From NCBI GenBank assembly GCA_963708165.1, contig OY970187.1, positions 992,001 through 1,056,000 of the forward strand: a stretch of DNA of 64,000 bases, in the 5' to 3' direction. This DNA comes from Rubricoccus sp963708165 (GTDB lineage Bacteria; Bacteroidota; Rhodothermia; Rhodothermales; Rubricoccaceae). The notes under the pieces are model-generated. The model was not told the DNA's origin. It did no database searches and was given only the letters and a program-made list of their open reading frames with translations. Of this stretch, positions 43,222 to 51,337 are shown piece after piece. Numbering within the stretch: position 1 is the stretch's first letter; each line of letters opens with the position of its first letter. The translations under genes and the position numbers were made by a program.

Positions 43222-44535
43222 CTAGCGGCGTCGGCTGCGCACGCGACCGGTCTTCATGAACCCATCGTAGTGGCGCATCAGCAGGTGACTCTCGATTTGC
43301 TGCAACGTGTCCAGCGTGACGCCGACCAGGATGAGCAGGCTCGTGCCGCCGAAGAACTGCGCGAAGCCGGGGAGCACACCGAAGTAGGCGGCAAAGGCTG
43401 GCAGGATGGCAACAAAGCCGATGAACAGGGAGCCTGGGAAGGTGATGCGAGTCAGGATCGTGTCGATGAACTCGCTGGTCTGACGGCCGGGACGGACACC
43501 TGGAATGAAGCCACCCTGGCGGCGCATCGTGTCTGCCATCTCCTGTGGGTTCACCGCGATGGCGGTGTAGAAGTAGGTAAAGAAGACACAGATGAAGAAG
43601 AAGATCAGCGAGTACCAGAACCCAAAGATGTTGGTGGTCGCCGTGGCCACTCCTTGCCAAAAATCGCTGTTCGGGAAGAAGGAAGCGAACGTGCTCGGGA
43701 TGAACATGATCGACTGCGCAAAGATGATCGGCATGACGCCAGCGGCGTTCACGCGGAGCGGTAGGTACTGCGTCGTACCTCCGAACACCTTCCGGCCAAC
43801 CACGCGCTTGGCGTACTGGACAGGAATGCGCCGTGTGCCCTGCGTCACGAGGACCACGAACATCGTCACGAGGAACAGCGCGCCGATCTCGATCAGGAAG
43901 ACGAAGAGGTTCGCCTTGCCGGTGATCTCGTTAAAGAGCGAGGCCGGAAGGAAGGCGATGATGCCGATCATGATGATCAGCGAGATGCCGTTGCCGATGC
44001 CCTTCTCGGTGATGCGCTCACCGAGCCACATCACGAAGACCGTACCCGCCGTGAGCGAAATCACGGCAGAGGCGAAGAACAACCAGTCGGGAACAACGAT
44101 AGCGGCGCCAGAGGTCGCTTTCAGGTTGATCGCGTAGCCGATGGACTGGAAGCCGGTGATGATCACCGTAGCGTACCGCGTCCACTGCGTGATCTTGCGC
44201 CTGCCTTCGTCGCCTTCGCGCTGCAGCTTCTGGATCGCCGGCATGACCGCTCCCAGAAGCTGGAAGATGATGCTCGCGGTGATGTAGGGCATGATGCCCA
44301 GCGCGAACACGCCCGCCCGGAAGAAGGCGCCGCCGACGAACAGGTTGAATAGCCCGAAGAGGCCGCCCTGGTCGTTCTGTGCGTTGATCTCCTCCAGGAT
44401 TCCAGCGTCGATGCCGGGGAGGGTGATGTAAGAGCCCAGGCGGTACACGATGAGAATCCCCAACGTGAAAATGATCCTCTGGCGGAGCTCGTGGATCCGC
44501 CAGATGTTCCGCAGGCTTTCGGCAACCGATGGCAT
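43222..44535 (-). CDS. secY: Protein translocase subunit SecY
   Basis: 437 residues with ten hydrophobic helices. Starts RNIWRIHELRQRIIFTLGIL; GIMPYITASIIFQLL and GIDAGILEEINAQND (plug region) are typical. Central channel of the Sec translocon. Ends 8 bases before map. Confidence 0.97.
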   Translation of the reverse strand: MPSVAESLRNIWRIHELRQRIIFTLGILIVYRLGSYITLPGIDAGILEEINAQNDQGGLFGLFNLFVGGAFFRAGVFALGIMPYITASIIFQLLGAVMPAIQKLQREGDEGRRKITQWTRYATVIITGFQSIGYAINLKATSGAAIVVPDWLFFASAVISLTAGTVFVMWLGERITEKGIGNGISLIIMIGIIAFLPASLFNEITGKANLFVFLIEIGALFLVTMFVVLVTQGTRRIPVQYAKRVVGRKVFGGTTQYLPLRVNAAGVMPIIFAQSIMFIPSTFASFFPNSDFWQGVATATTNIFGFWYSLIFFFICVFFTYFYTAIAVNPQEMADTMRRQGGFIPGVRPGRQTSEFIDTILTRITFPGSLFIGFVAILPAFAAYFGVLPGFAQFFGGTSLLILVGVTLDTLQQIESHLLMRHYDGFMKTGRVRSRRR

Positions 44536-44586
44536 AGTGCTACTGTGCGTGCTCGTGCAACGGCCCGCCAGAGGCGGGCCGAGCGA

Positions 44587-45045
44587 TTAGTCGACGATGG
44601 TGACCGAGCCGCCAGCGGCTTCGATCTTCTCGCGAGCGGAGGCGGAGAAGGCGTGGGCATGAACGTCCAGCTTGACGTTGATGTCGCCGCCGCCGAGGAT
44701 CTTGACACGGCCGTTCTTGCCGCCGATGCCCATGGCCTTGAGGCTCGCGGGGTTCACCGTTGCGCCAGAGGCGATCGCGCCAGAGTCGACGAGTGCGCCG
44801 AGACGGTCCACGTTGAGCGCGTCGTAGGCGACTCGGAAGCGGTTCTTGAACCCGAACTTCGGGACGCGGCGCTGAAGCGGCATCTGGCCGCCTTCGAACC
44901 ATGCCGGAATGCTGGCGCCGGAGCGAGCCTTCTGGCCATTGTGGCCCTTGCCTGCCGTACCGCCGTTGCCGGAGCCTTCTCCGCGGCCGATGCGCTTCTT
45001 GGTTTTCGTCGAGCCCTTGGCGGGCGTGAGCTTGCTGAGATCCAT
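44587..45045 (-). CDS. rplO: 50S ribosomal protein L15
   Basis: 152 residues. MDLSKLTPAKGSTKTKKRIG, Gly-rich GRGEGSGNGGTAGKGHNGQK, then RVPKFGFKNRF. One repeat unit is tolerated inside (GAIASGATVNPAS), one of few in ribosomal genes. Confidence 0.97.
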   Translation of the reverse strand: MDLSKLTPAKGSTKTKKRIGRGEGSGNGGTAGKGHNGQKARSGASIPAWFEGGQMPLQRRVPKFGFKNRFRVAYDALNVDRLGALVDSGAIASGATVNPASLKAMGIGGKNGRVKILGGGDINVKLDVHAHAFSASAREKIEAAGGSVTIVD

Positions 45046-45449
45046 CGTAAAAAGAGGTGGCTAGAGTCGCCCGCTCCTCGCGTGCCTCTGGCGGGGTGCC
45101 GGGCCGGGAGCGGACTCGCTGGTCGGCGTGCGCAAGGCACGACGGGCGCAGAAGATAGAGCCCTCTTTGTGTGGCCTCTGGCGCGAGGCAGAGCGTTTTA
45201 CGTGAAGCAACCGACCTTCAGGGACACAAATGGATTCGCGATGGAGGAAGGATGCGAGCCTACTGCCGCGCCCTTGAGCGTGCTCGGTCTCGCCAGAGGC
45301 ACTTGCGACGAAGACCATTTAAAGCTGTACGCGCCGAGTGCTTTCTACAGCCAAACGCGGCACCTCCTCATCGCGAGGCACCCTTAAACAAAGCGGCCTC
45401 TGGCGCCGGAACGCCAGAGGCCTCAGTCTATCGGGACGGTCGCCAGAGG
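45046..45449 (-). other. 404-base gap within the spc operon
   Basis: rpmD and rplO are normally almost touching. Here a gap contains one single repeat unit near each of 45085, 45175 and 45290, and the spaced pair at about 45394-45422. A frame of 85 codons (45061-45318, minus) has no recognisable motif and is doubtful. I see no promoter or RNA gene. Confidence 0.7.
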
Positions 45450-45629
45450 CTACGCCTCTTCGGTCGTCACCAGGTGGTTGACCACGCGGACCATGCCTTT
45501 GAGTTGAGGCGTGACCTCGTGCTCTACGGTTTGGTTCATCTTGCGGATGCCCAGCGCAACGAGGGTGCGCTTCTGCTTGGTGGAGCGATTGATGGCACTG
45601 CGCACCTGGGTAATCTTAAGCTTCGACAT
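45450..45629 (-). CDS. rpmD: 50S ribosomal protein L30
   Basis: 59 residues from ATG 45629 (MSKLKITQVRSAINRSTKQK), then LVALGIRKMNQTVEHEVTPQ. Small two-helix, three-strand protein. Normal position after rpsE. Confidence 0.96.
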   Translation of the reverse strand: MSKLKITQVRSAINRSTKQKRTLVALGIRKMNQTVEHEVTPQLKGMVRVVNHLVTTEEA

Positions 45630-45704
45630 AGGAATGTTTGGCTGGATGGATCGAGCGAGCCTCTGGCGCCGCGGGCCGAAACCCACGCCAGAGGCAGAAA
45701 CGCT

Positions 45705-46253
45705 CTAGCCTTCGAAGACGCGCTTGATGGAGATGCCGCGGCGAGCAGCCACCTCGGCAGGGTCTTGGACCTGCGCGAGAGCGTCCATCGTGGCCGCGAC
45801 GACGTTGTGCGGGTTGGATGAGCCTTGGCTCTTGGAGAGCACGTTGCGGATGCCCGCACACTCTAGAACCGCACGCACGCCGCCACCCGCAATCACGCCG
45901 GTACCGTCGGATGCGGGCTTGAGGAGAACGACACCAGCATCCTGGCGGCCGCGGACGGCGTGAGGGATGGTGCCCTTGCTCGTCACAGGGACCGAGATCA
46001 TGTTCTTCTTCGCGGCCTCGGTGCCCTTGGAGATCGCGTCTGCGACCTCGTTGGCTTTCCCCAATCCCGAGCCCACCTTGCCATTGCCGTCACCGACGAC
46101 AACGACGGCGTTGAACGAGAAGCGACGGCCGCCCTTGACGACTTTGCTCACGCGGTTGATTTCGACGAGGCGTTCGATCAGGTTGGACTGATTGGAATCG
46201 TCTCGGCGGTTGTTACGACGGCGATCATCTCCCCGTCCTTGCTGCTGTGCCAT
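45705..46253 (-). CDS. rpsE: 30S ribosomal protein S5
   Basis: 182 residues. Double-stranded RNA-binding fold with RFSFNAVVVVGDGNGKVGSG, and GVIAGGGVRAVLECAGIRNV. N-terminal Arg/Asn/Asp-rich extension (QGRGDDRRRNNRRDDSNQSN) is longer than in E. coli S5. Confidence 0.97.
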   Translation of the reverse strand: MAQQQGRGDDRRRNNRRDDSNQSNLIERLVEINRVSKVVKGGRRFSFNAVVVVGDGNGKVGSGLGKANEVADAISKGTEAAKKNMISVPVTSKGTIPHAVRGRQDAGVVLLKPASDGTGVIAGGGVRAVLECAGIRNVLSKSQGSSNPHNVVAATMDALAQVQDPAEVAARRGISIKRVFEG

Positions 46254-46270
46254 GGTAGTGTTCGGAGGGG

Positions 46271-46624
46271 TTAGAAGCGGAGACCGCCTTTGCGGGCTCC
46301 TTCGGCGAGGGCTTTGACGCGGCCGTGATATCGGTAACCACCGCGGTCAAAAACGGCGACCTCAAGGCCTGCCGCCTTGGCACGCTCAGCCAGGGTCTCC
46401 CCAACGGCTGTGCTCGCCTCGACGCCCTTAGCGGTGATGTCAGCTTCGCGGCTCGATGCCGCAGCGAGAGTCTCCCCTGCTGCATCGTCGATGAGCTGCG
46501 CGTAGATGTACTTATTGGAGCGAAAAACCGCGAGACGCGGGCGCTCAGCCGTTCCGGCCACTTTGGCGCGGATGCGGCGGCGAATGCGCGCGCGGTTGCG
46601 CGCCTTGAGAGAAGTCTTAGCCAT
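46271..46624 (-). CDS. rplR: 50S ribosomal protein L18
   Basis: 117 residues. RIRAKVAGTAERPRLAVFRS, then YAQLIDDAAGETLAAASS and VAVFDRGGYRYHGRVKALAE. Binds 5S rRNA with L5 and L25. Confidence 0.97.
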   Translation of the reverse strand: MAKTSLKARNRARIRRRIRAKVAGTAERPRLAVFRSNKYIYAQLIDDAAGETLAAASSREADITAKGVEASTAVGETLAERAKAAGLEVAVFDRGGYRYHGRVKALAEGARKGGLRF

Positions 46625-46731
46625 CGGAGTGTGCGTGTGGGCCTAGCGATTGCCGACCGCGAGGCCACGCGAAAGAGGAATGCATGCGCCAGAGGTCGCA
46701 GTCGAAACTGCAGGGCCTCTGGCGCCAGAGG

Positions 46732-47298
46732 CTAGCGCGCGGCGGTCTTGCCAGCCTTACGGCGTACGTACTCGTCGACGTAGCGGATACCTTTGCCCTT
46801 GTAGGGCTCCGGCGGACGGAGAGCACGGATCTTAGCGGCCACCTGGCCCACGAGCTGCTTGTCGATGCCAGCAATTTTGATCCGAGGATTCTGGCCACGA
46901 ATGGTCTCAGCCTGGATGTCGATGCCCTCTGGCGGGACGAAGTAGATGGGATGCGAGAAGCCGAGCGCGAGCTCGAGCACGTCGAGGCCGGCCATCTTGG
47001 TCGCGTCAGCGCGGTACCCCACGCCGATTACCTCCAGTTCTTTTCCATATCCCTCACTTACGCCCTCCACCATGTTGGCGACGAGCGAGCGGGTCAGGCC
47101 GTGGAACGAGCGGTGACGCTTCTGGTCGGTTGGGCGTTCGACGATGATTTCATCGCCTTCCACCTTGACCGTCATGTCTGGGTCTGCCTGGAAGGTTAGT
47201 TCACCTTTGGCTCCCTTGACTGTGATGGTGTTGTTCTTGGCGACGTCTACCGTCACCCCACCCGGGATCGAGACCGGGAGTTTGCCGATTCGAGACAT
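46732..47298 (-). CDS. rplF: 50S ribosomal protein L6
   Basis: 188 residues. MSRIGKLPVSIPGGVTVDVA, then RSLVANMVEGVSEGYGKELE, and the C-terminal PPEPYKGKGIRYVDEYVRRK. TAG shares its first base with the palindrome at 46715-46732, the only ribosomal gene in the operon ending that way. Confidence 0.97.
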   Translation of the reverse strand: MSRIGKLPVSIPGGVTVDVAKNNTITVKGAKGELTFQADPDMTVKVEGDEIIVERPTDQKRHRSFHGLTRSLVANMVEGVSEGYGKELEVIGVGYRADATKMAGLDVLELALGFSHPIYFVPPEGIDIQAETIRGQNPRIKIAGIDKQLVGQVAAKIRALRPPEPYKGKGIRYVDEYVRRKAGKTAAR

Positions 47299-47316
47299 TG
47301 GTTTAGGGGGTTCGGT

Positions 47317-47718
47317 TTACTGGACGGTCGCGAGAACCTCACCACCGATACCGGCGCGGCGAGCTTCCTTGTCGGTCATCACGCCTCGGCTCGTCGAGAC
47401 GATGGCGATACCAAGTCCGTTGAGCACGCGTGGCAGGTTGTCGGCACCGACGTAACGGCGCAGACCTGGCTTGGAGATGCGGGTGATCTTCTGAATGACA
47501 GGCTTGCCACCGCGGAGGTACTTCAAGTAGACCCGAATCAGGCCCTGCTTGGTGTCCTCGACGTTGACAAAGTCCTGGACGAATCCTTTGTCCTTCAGGA
47601 TCTGCGTGATCGCTCGCTTGAGGTTGCTCGCGGGCACGTCGACGTGCGGGTGGCGGGCCTTCTGCGCGTTGCGAATACGCGTGAGGTAATCCGATACGGG
47701 GTCGGTTACTGCGCTCAT
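47317..47718 (-). CDS. rpsH: 30S ribosomal protein S8
   Basis: 133 residues. VSDYLTRIRNAQKARHPHVD, and C-terminal GIAIVSTSRGVMTDKEARRA. Binds the central 16S domain; a translational repressor of spc operons in E. coli, but no mimic site is evident here. Confidence 0.97.
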   Translation of the reverse strand: MSAVTDPVSDYLTRIRNAQKARHPHVDVPASNLKRAITQILKDKGFVQDFVNVEDTKQGLIRVYLKYLRGGKPVIQKITRISKPGLRRYVGADNLPRVLNGLGIAIVSTSRGVMTDKEARRAGIGGEVLATVQ

Positions 47719-47823
47719 AGTTCTTCGGTCAGTTCGGACGCCAGAGGCGCCGCTTGACCGCTAGATGAATGGAATGGGTGAGCCGCTGGCAGGAGGCGTG
47801 AGGCCTCTGGCGCCAGAGGCCGT

Positions 47824-48093
47824 CTACCAGCTCGCCTTACGGACGCCTGGAATCTTACCGTCGTGAGCCATCTCACGGAAAACGATTCGGCATACGCCGA
47901 ACTTCCGGAGGAAGCCGCGAGGACGGCCTGTGAGGGCACAGCGGTTGTGGAGCCGGACAGCAGCGGAGTCGCGAGGGAGCCTCTGAAGGCCTTCGTAGTC
48001 ACCTGCAGCTTTCAGCTCGGCACGCTTGGTGGCGTACTTCGCGACGAGCTTGCGGCGCTTCTTCTCACGGGCGATTGCACTTTTCTTGGCCAT
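47824..48093 (-). CDS. rpsN: 30S ribosomal protein S14, long zinc-free form
   Basis: 89 residues. MAKKSAIAREKKRRKLVAKY, and HNRCALTGRPRGFLRKFGVC. Length and single-Cys pattern identify the E. coli-like C-minus form, in contrast to the 61-residue CxxC form. Confidence 0.97.
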   Translation of the reverse strand: MAKKSAIAREKKRRKLVAKYATKRAELKAAGDYEGLQRLPRDSAAVRLHNRCALTGRPRGFLRKFGVCRIVFREMAHDGKIPGVRKASW

Positions 48094-48107
48094 TGTATTG
48101 GGGGTGC

Positions 48108-48680
48108 TTAGGCGGTCTGCTCTTCCTCGCGACGCACGAACGGCATCCCGAACTCCTTGAGGAGCGCAAAGGCTTCCTCATCGGTCTCAGCAGTCGTCAC
48201 GAAGCTGACATCGAGTCCGGAGACGCGGTCGACTTTATCGATGTCGATCTCTGGGAAGATGATCTGCTCTTTGATTCCGAGCGTGTAGTTGCCACGCCCG
48301 TCAAAGGAACGGTCAGGAATGCCACGGAAGTCTCGCACGGCGGGAAGCGCGAGCGTGATGAGGCGATCCAGAAACTCCCACATGCGATCGCCACGCAGGG
48401 TCACTGCGACGCCGACGGCCATGCCCTCGCGGAGCTTGAAGTTAGAGATGGACTTGCGCGACTGGCGGATCGCAGGCTGCTGGCCAGTGATCTTGCGAAG
48501 CTCCTCGACGGCGTCGTCGAGGATCTTCTTGTTCACGGCAGCCTCGCCGGTGCCCTTGTTGATGACGATTTTCGTCAGCCGAGGCACCTGCATCGGGTTG
48601 GCATACTCGAACCGTTCGGTGAGCGCCTGTGTGATCTCGGAGCGGTACCGCTCTTTGAGTCGTGGTGTGTAGTTCTCCAT
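48108..48680 (-). CDS. rplE: 50S ribosomal protein L5
   Basis: 190 residues. LKERYRSEITQALTERFEYA, IVINKGTGEAAVNKKILDDA and GITEQIIFPEID-like segment (GIKEQIIFPEIDIDKVD). Binds 5S rRNA and contacts the P-site tRNA. Confidence 0.97.
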   Translation of the reverse strand: MENYTPRLKERYRSEITQALTERFEYANPMQVPRLTKIVINKGTGEAAVNKKILDDAVEELRKITGQQPAIRQSRKSISNFKLREGMAVGVAVTLRGDRMWEFLDRLITLALPAVRDFRGIPDRSFDGRGNYTLGIKEQIIFPEIDIDKVDRVSGLDVSFVTTAETDEEAFALLKEFGMPFVRREEEQTA

Positions 48681-48796
48681 GTATGTCGTCGTCGAGCGGG
48701 CCAGGTGGCGCAGGCGAGAGCATCGTTACGCTCAAGCCTCTGGCGCCAGAGGCGGACCGCCTCGTGGACGGATGTGGCGCCGAAGCGCCAATGTGG

Positions 48797-49189
48797 TTAG
48801 CTGTCGAGCTCCTCGCCCGTAGTCTTGGCGTAGCGGACCCAACGTCCCTTACCCGTCTCAGGGTCTTCGACGCGCTTGCGGCCGATACGCGTAGGCGCGC
48901 CGTTGCCGTCGATCGGGACCACGTTAGAGATGTGGATCGGGCGCTCGGCCTCAATGCGACCTCCGTTGGGATACTGCTGGTTGGCCTTCGTGTGCTTGTA
49001 GCGCACGTTTACACCTTCCACTAGGACCCTGTCGAGCTTGGGGTAAACCTCTAGCACGCGTGCCTGGTAACCCTTAGGGCGGTCTTGGTTTGGGCTGAGG
49101 TTCTTGGAGCTCGTGATGGCCTTGGTGAGAGCGACGGTCTCGCCCTTCTTGACGTGGAGCTTCTTCTGCTTGTTTTTGGTGCGCGGCAT
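48797..49189 (-). CDS. rplX: 50S ribosomal protein L24
   Basis: 130 residues. KOW-type: KLHVKKGETVALTKAITSS, YPKLDRVLVEGVNVRYKHTK and GGRIEAERPIHISNV. A longer loop after KGETVALTKAI (SSKNLSPNQDRPKGYQ) and a C-terminal extension (GRKRVEDPETGKGRWVRYAK) make it larger than the usual 100-105. Confidence 0.96.
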   Translation of the reverse strand: MPRTKNKQKKLHVKKGETVALTKAITSSKNLSPNQDRPKGYQARVLEVYPKLDRVLVEGVNVRYKHTKANQQYPNGGRIEAERPIHISNVVPIDGNGAPTRIGRKRVEDPETGKGRWVRYAKTTGEELDS

Positions 49190-49193
49190 CGGT

Positions 49194-49562
49194 CTAAAGG
49201 ACTTCAGGAGCGAGGGAAACGATGCGCATGTACTGGCGGTCGCGGAGTTCGCGGGCTACAGGCCCGAAGATGCGTGTGCCGCGTGGCTCGTCCGAGTCGT
49301 TCAGCAGCACGGCTGCGTTCTCGTCGAAGCGGATGTACGAGCCGTCGGGACGACGAAGCTCTTTCTTGGTGCGCACGATGACAGCCTTGGAGACGTCACC
49401 TTTTTTGACGTTGCCGCCAGGGATAGCGCTCTTGACGGAGACGACAATCTTGTCGCCTACGCGAGCGTAACGGCGCTTGGAGCCGCCCAGGACGCGGATG
49501 CACAGCACCTCCTTCGCCCCGCTGTTATCGGCTACGGAAAGCCGGGATTCTTGCTGAATCAT
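49194..49562 (-). CDS. rplN: 50S ribosomal protein L14
   Basis: 122 residues. MIQQESRLSVADNSGAKEVL and PRGTRIFGPVARELRDRQYM, canonical length. Ends 4 bases before rplX. Confidence 0.98.
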   Translation of the reverse strand: MIQQESRLSVADNSGAKEVLCIRVLGGSKRRYARVGDKIVVSVKSAIPGGNVKKGDVSKAVIVRTKKELRRPDGSYIRFDENAAVLLNDSDEPRGTRIFGPVARELRDRQYMRIVSLAPEVL

Positions 49563-49583
49563 GGGTGGATGCGGTAGAGGTGT

Positions 49584-49970
49584 CTATTTCGCGCGCTCGA
49601 TGACCTCGACGAGGCGCCAGCGCTTCGTTTTGGAGATCGGCCGTGTTTCCTGAATGCGGACGACATCGCCTTCGCTGGCGTCGTTCGACTCGTCATGCGC
49701 CTTCAGCTTGGTCGTCTGCTTGATAAACTTCCCGTAGATGGGGTGCTTCACCTGGCGCTGAATCGCGATGGTGATCGTCTTGTCCATCTTGTCGGAGACG
49801 ACGAGGCCGACGCGAAACTTGCGCGCGCCGCGGCTCTCGTCCGTCGTCCTGGACGGACCAGACGTGATCTGCGAGAGCGAGGCGGCCGAGGGGCTCGTCT
49901 GTGCGGGCTCCTGCTCGGGGATGTCGGTGCCCAGGTCGGGGGCGTCCAGCTCGGGCTGGGAATCTGCCAT
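49584..49970 (-). CDS. rpsQ: 30S ribosomal protein S17 with an N-terminal extension
   Basis: 128 residues, about 45 more than usual. The extension is acidic and Ser/Pro/Thr-rich (QPELDAPDLGTDIPEQEPAQ). The OB-fold core starts RKFRVGLVVSDKMDKTITIA and includes YGKFIKQTTKLKAHDE. Same tendency to disordered tails as L17, L16 and S3 here. Confidence 0.95.
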   Translation of the reverse strand: MADSQPELDAPDLGTDIPEQEPAQTSPSAASLSQITSGPSRTTDESRGARKFRVGLVVSDKMDKTITIAIQRQVKHPIYGKFIKQTTKLKAHDESNDASEGDVVRIQETRPISKTKRWRLVEVIERAK

Positions 49971-50204
49971 AGCGGCGGGGCCCTTTCGGGCGGCTATTTC
50001 GCTTGGTGAGCCGGCACCTCACCAACTACGTTGGGAATCGTGCTCTGCCAGAGGCCTCTGGCGAGACGTGGAGAGCGCCCGACCGCCGGGGTCGGGGCGA
50101 CGAGAATACGGAGGAGGGCAGTGAAGGGGCCGGGAAGCCGCCCCGCACGAGCGAGGAGCACCGAACATTCACCCGAGCCTCTGGCGTGGCGCCAGAGGCG
50201 TGCG

Positions 50205-50408
50205 CTAGGCGGCCGTCTCCTCTCGCTTCTTCTCGTTTAGAATGGTCTTGAGGCGGGCGATCTCACGGCGCTTCTCTCGCAGAATCACCGGATCCTCCAG
50301 TCCCGCCACAACGCGGCGGAAACGAAGCTCGGTGATGTCTTTCTGGTTCTCAGAGATGCGCTCCTCGATCTCGCTCGCGTTCATGTCGCGAATGTCTTTG
50401 GCCTTCAT
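50205..50408 (-). CDS. rpmC: 50S ribosomal protein L29
   Basis: 67 residues. MKAKDIRDMNASEIEERISE, then FRRVVAGLEDPVILREKRRE, two antiparallel helices near the exit tunnel. 234 bases before rpsQ contain a palindrome at 50047-50062 and no gene. Confidence 0.96.
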   Translation of the reverse strand: MKAKDIRDMNASEIEERISENQKDITELRFRRVVAGLEDPVILREKRREIARLKTILNEKKREETAA

Positions 50409-50426
50409 CTATCGGGGGGTCACAGA

Positions 50427-50454
50427 ACGCCCCGGCCAGGGGTGACCGGGGCGT
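50427..50454 (-). promoter_or_regulatory. Strong hairpin between rplP and rpmC
   Basis: Perfect 9-bp arms ACGCCCCGG (50427-50435) and CCGGGGCGT (50446-50454) with a 10-base loop, without a T tract downstream on the minus strand. Perhaps an RNA processing, stability or expression-balancing element inside the S10 operon. Confidence 0.5.
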
Positions 50455-50465
50455 CGTAAAAAAGT

Positions 50466-51302
50466 CTAGGCGGGGTTCAGATCGGCGTCGCCGCCGGTTG
50501 CGTCAGTCGTGTCTTCGCCAGAGGCATCGGCCTCTTCGGACGCGTCTTCTGCTTCGTCGGTCGGGATCTCGACTTCGTTTCCGTCCTCGGCGCGAAGGCC
50601 GTCAACGTACTCTTCGAGCGTTTCGAAGTCGCCGTCTGCGAGCAGGCGTGCCTGCTTGGTCCACGTCTCCTCGTTGACAGAGAACTGGTCTGTGCCGTCC
50701 GCCTCAATGATCTCACGGAGCTTTTCGAGACCCGTATCGGCAAGAGCCGCATAGGTCTCGATGCCCTCGCTCTTCAGTGCGTCCAGCAAGGAGCCACCGA
50801 GTCCGTAGATCTTGGTGAGGTCGTCGTTGTTGACAGTCGCCTTGAGGCTGGTGTCGCCGCCAGACGTGAACGCATCGGCCGAAGGCGCGATGGGGTTCAA
50901 CTCTGGGCGGAGAACGATCTTGGCCTTGATTGGAAGCTTCTGGATCGCGAGACGCATGGACTCGCGTGCCACGTCCTCGCTTACACCGCTGATCTCGAAG
51001 AGAATGCGGCCAGGCTTGACGACGGCCACCCAGTATTCTGGAGAGCCTTTGCCTTTACCCATGCGGGTCTCGGCCGGTTTCTTCGTGATGGGCTTGTCGG
51101 GGAAAACACGGATCCAGACCTTGCCCTGTCGCTTCATGCGACGGGTCATGGCGATACGAGCGGCTTCGATCTGGCGGGAGGTGATCCACCCCGCATCGAG
51201 CGCCTTGATTCCGTAGTCCCCGAAGGTGACACGGGCACCGCGCTGCGCGAGACCCTTCACCCGGCCCTTTTGCATCTTGCGGAACTTGGTCCGCTTCGGC
51301 AT
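50466..51302 (-). CDS. rplP: 50S ribosomal protein L16 fused to a helix-hairpin-helix module
   Basis: 278 residues from ATG 51302 (MPKRTKFRKMQKGR; an ATG at 51308 adds two). The first 137 or so are normal L16 (RVKGLAQRGARVTFGDYGIK, GKGKGSPEYWVAVVKPGRIL). After a linker comes NDDLTKIYGLGGSLLDALKS, then EGIETYAALADTGLEKLREI, a helix-hairpin-helix, and EETWTKQARLLADGDFETLE (50694-50825 and beyond). The same module is known to me at the C-terminus of L21 in Bacteroidota. The last 45 residues are acidic and disordered. Standard L16 is 136-144 residues. Confidence 0.95.
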   Translation of the reverse strand: MPKRTKFRKMQKGRVKGLAQRGARVTFGDYGIKALDAGWITSRQIEAARIAMTRRMKRQGKVWIRVFPDKPITKKPAETRMGKGKGSPEYWVAVVKPGRILFEISGVSEDVARESMRLAIQKLPIKAKIVLRPELNPIAPSADAFTSGGDTSLKATVNNDDLTKIYGLGGSLLDALKSEGIETYAALADTGLEKLREIIEADGTDQFSVNEETWTKQARLLADGDFETLEEYVDGLRAEDGNEVEIPTDEAEDASEEADASGEDTTDATGGDADLNPA

Positions 51303-51337
51303 CAACATATTCTCAGTGGTCTAGGGTTGGGGTTCGG

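Noticed and set aside
45171..45821. 216-codon plus-strand frame in the rpmD-rplO gap
   Set aside because: Mostly antisense to rpmD and rpsE, no conserved motif, and against operon direction.
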